From NCBI GenBank assembly GCA_037176705.1, contig CM073889.1, forward strand, positions 103,309,890-103,373,889: a stretch of 64,000 nucleotides of DNA, written 5' to 3'. The translations under genes and the position numbers were made by a program. This DNA is from Molossus alvarezi. Taxonomy: Eukaryota; Chordata; Mammalia; Chiroptera; Molossidae. Positions 62,991-64,000 of this stretch are shown one piece after another (the first letter of the stretch is position 1; each line of letters starts with the position of its first letter). The notes under the pieces were generated by a model. The model did not search any database. It had not been told where the DNA came from and saw only the letters and a program-made list of their open reading frames with translations.

Positions 62991-64000
62991 TTTAAAATAA
63001 AGTATTATGAATGCATGTAAGCTGGAGAAGGAAACTTCTCCATAATTCTATCCCTCCAGGGTAAGTCACTGTTCATTGGTTTTGTTCAATTTTTTGCTCT
63101 TTTCATCAGTTTTTGTCTCTGTGTCTATCTGCCACATAATTACTATGAAACTTGAGGAAAGTTTGTTTATTTTTGCATCACATTGAAATATTGGGCTCTG
63201 CATTTTTTTTAACCAAATCAGTAAATAGATCTTAAAACAACAGCGACAACAAAGCAAAAAACTCAAACATTTGGTACATAATTTAAAGCACATGATCCCT
63301 TCATGAGGTGTATGTAAGCCGAAGTTTGAGAAGTACTGTTCCAGTTCGAGCATAGTTCGAGCATGCTTCTTACTTGAGCCTCCACCATGTTCCCAGAGAT
63401 GGGATTGCTCATGAATTAGCAATGTGGTCAGTGTCATCACAGCTCGTTCATGAGACCCTCAAACCTGCGCCAAAGGACTGAATGCTGTACTCATTCAACA
63501 GCGTTAAGATCGGAATAACTGTCCCAGGGCTGGCTTACATCTACCCTCTTCTTTCAGACCATTCCACAGATTCCTCATCTATACCACTGATGGCTCAAGG
63601 CCTTCAATACACAGTGCTTTGAAGAATTATGCTTTCTAGTCTAATAATTTGTCACTAATCTCTTACAGCTTGGTGTTACTTTGCTAATGCTGTAAGTCTC
63701 TCCCTAATGAAACCATTAGTTTGGTGAAAGGAGAGACCAAGGACATGTTTTCTTTACCCCATTCCCTCAGTGTTTCGTTATGATCATGATGACGCGATAG
63801 TGCAGAAAACACCGAAGAAATGATTGACGTTCTTCCCTTGGAATTTAGGTGGAACTAAACATAGGTTGGCTTTCTGTGCTATGATGACTTCACAGGAAGA
63901 CAGTGTATTAAGCCTGAGATTCTATCAGCTCTCTGCAGGCAGGAAAACTAGGGCATTGCTGGCCTCCTCCCTTTTCCTCCCACGGCCTGGGCACCCTAAG
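62991..64000 (+). other. Intronic, no gene seen
   Basis: A short MER5A-like end is possible at 63280-63340 (cgaagtttgagaagtactg). Nothing else recognised to the window end. Confidence 0.45.

Overview
This is a vertebrate, almost certainly bat, genomic window. It is AT-rich, intron/intergenic in character, and full of mammalian repeats (MIR, L2, L1, MaLR, MER5/MER20, Tigger). It also carries about 16 tRNA-derived SINEs of the VES type, the hallmark SINE of vespertilionoid and other yangochiropteran bats. The SINEs have the tRNA-like head with A and B boxes, a CT-rich 3' part and an A-rich tail, and many keep clean target-site duplications. Species cannot be fixed from the sequence alone.

The only protein-coding exon I can support is at 43342-43432 on the + strand. 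It starts [15 protein letters not shown], a near match to the N terminus of DCC (netrin-1 receptor). It encodes the 25-residue signal peptide plus five residues and one base, and ends at a good splice donor. It sits in a CpG island (about 42.59-45.08 kb) with a TATA-less promoter, a purine (GGA)n tract and a (TG)n tract in the leader, and upstream ORFs, one of which overlaps the DCC start codon out of frame. Positions 1 to about 42.5 kb are the gene-poor 5' flank of DCC; 43.43-64 kb is the start of DCC intron 1. The remaining exons lie outside the window.

Layout: 0-17 kb has MIR/L2/old L1, VES SINEs, a short inverted-repeat hAT element (14190-14475) and a nested old L1 (14.8-16.2 kb). 17-35 kb has SINEs, microsatellites, two tandem duplications (18.5 kb, 32.9 kb), MIR, MER20, a Tigger element, L2, and a CpG-rich patch at 24.0-24.4 kb. 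35-40 kb has an ancient CR1/L3 reverse-transcriptase fossil and a full LTR-internal-LTR MaLR element in antisense. 40-50.4 kb around the DCC promoter is nearly free of recognisable transposons. 50.4-64 kb (intron 1) has old L1, SINEs, a compact Tigger element with TA duplications, a young 5'-truncated L1 with an open ORF2 C-terminal frame, and a pair of nested head-to-head SINEs.

No tRNA or rRNA gene, CRISPR array, operon or microbial system is present. Open frames elsewhere are repeat-derived or chance. I see no convincing wholly new system; the most testable biology is translational control of DCC by its 5' leader and the regulatory content of the promoter and first intron. Repeat family names come from remembered consensus features, not from a database search.
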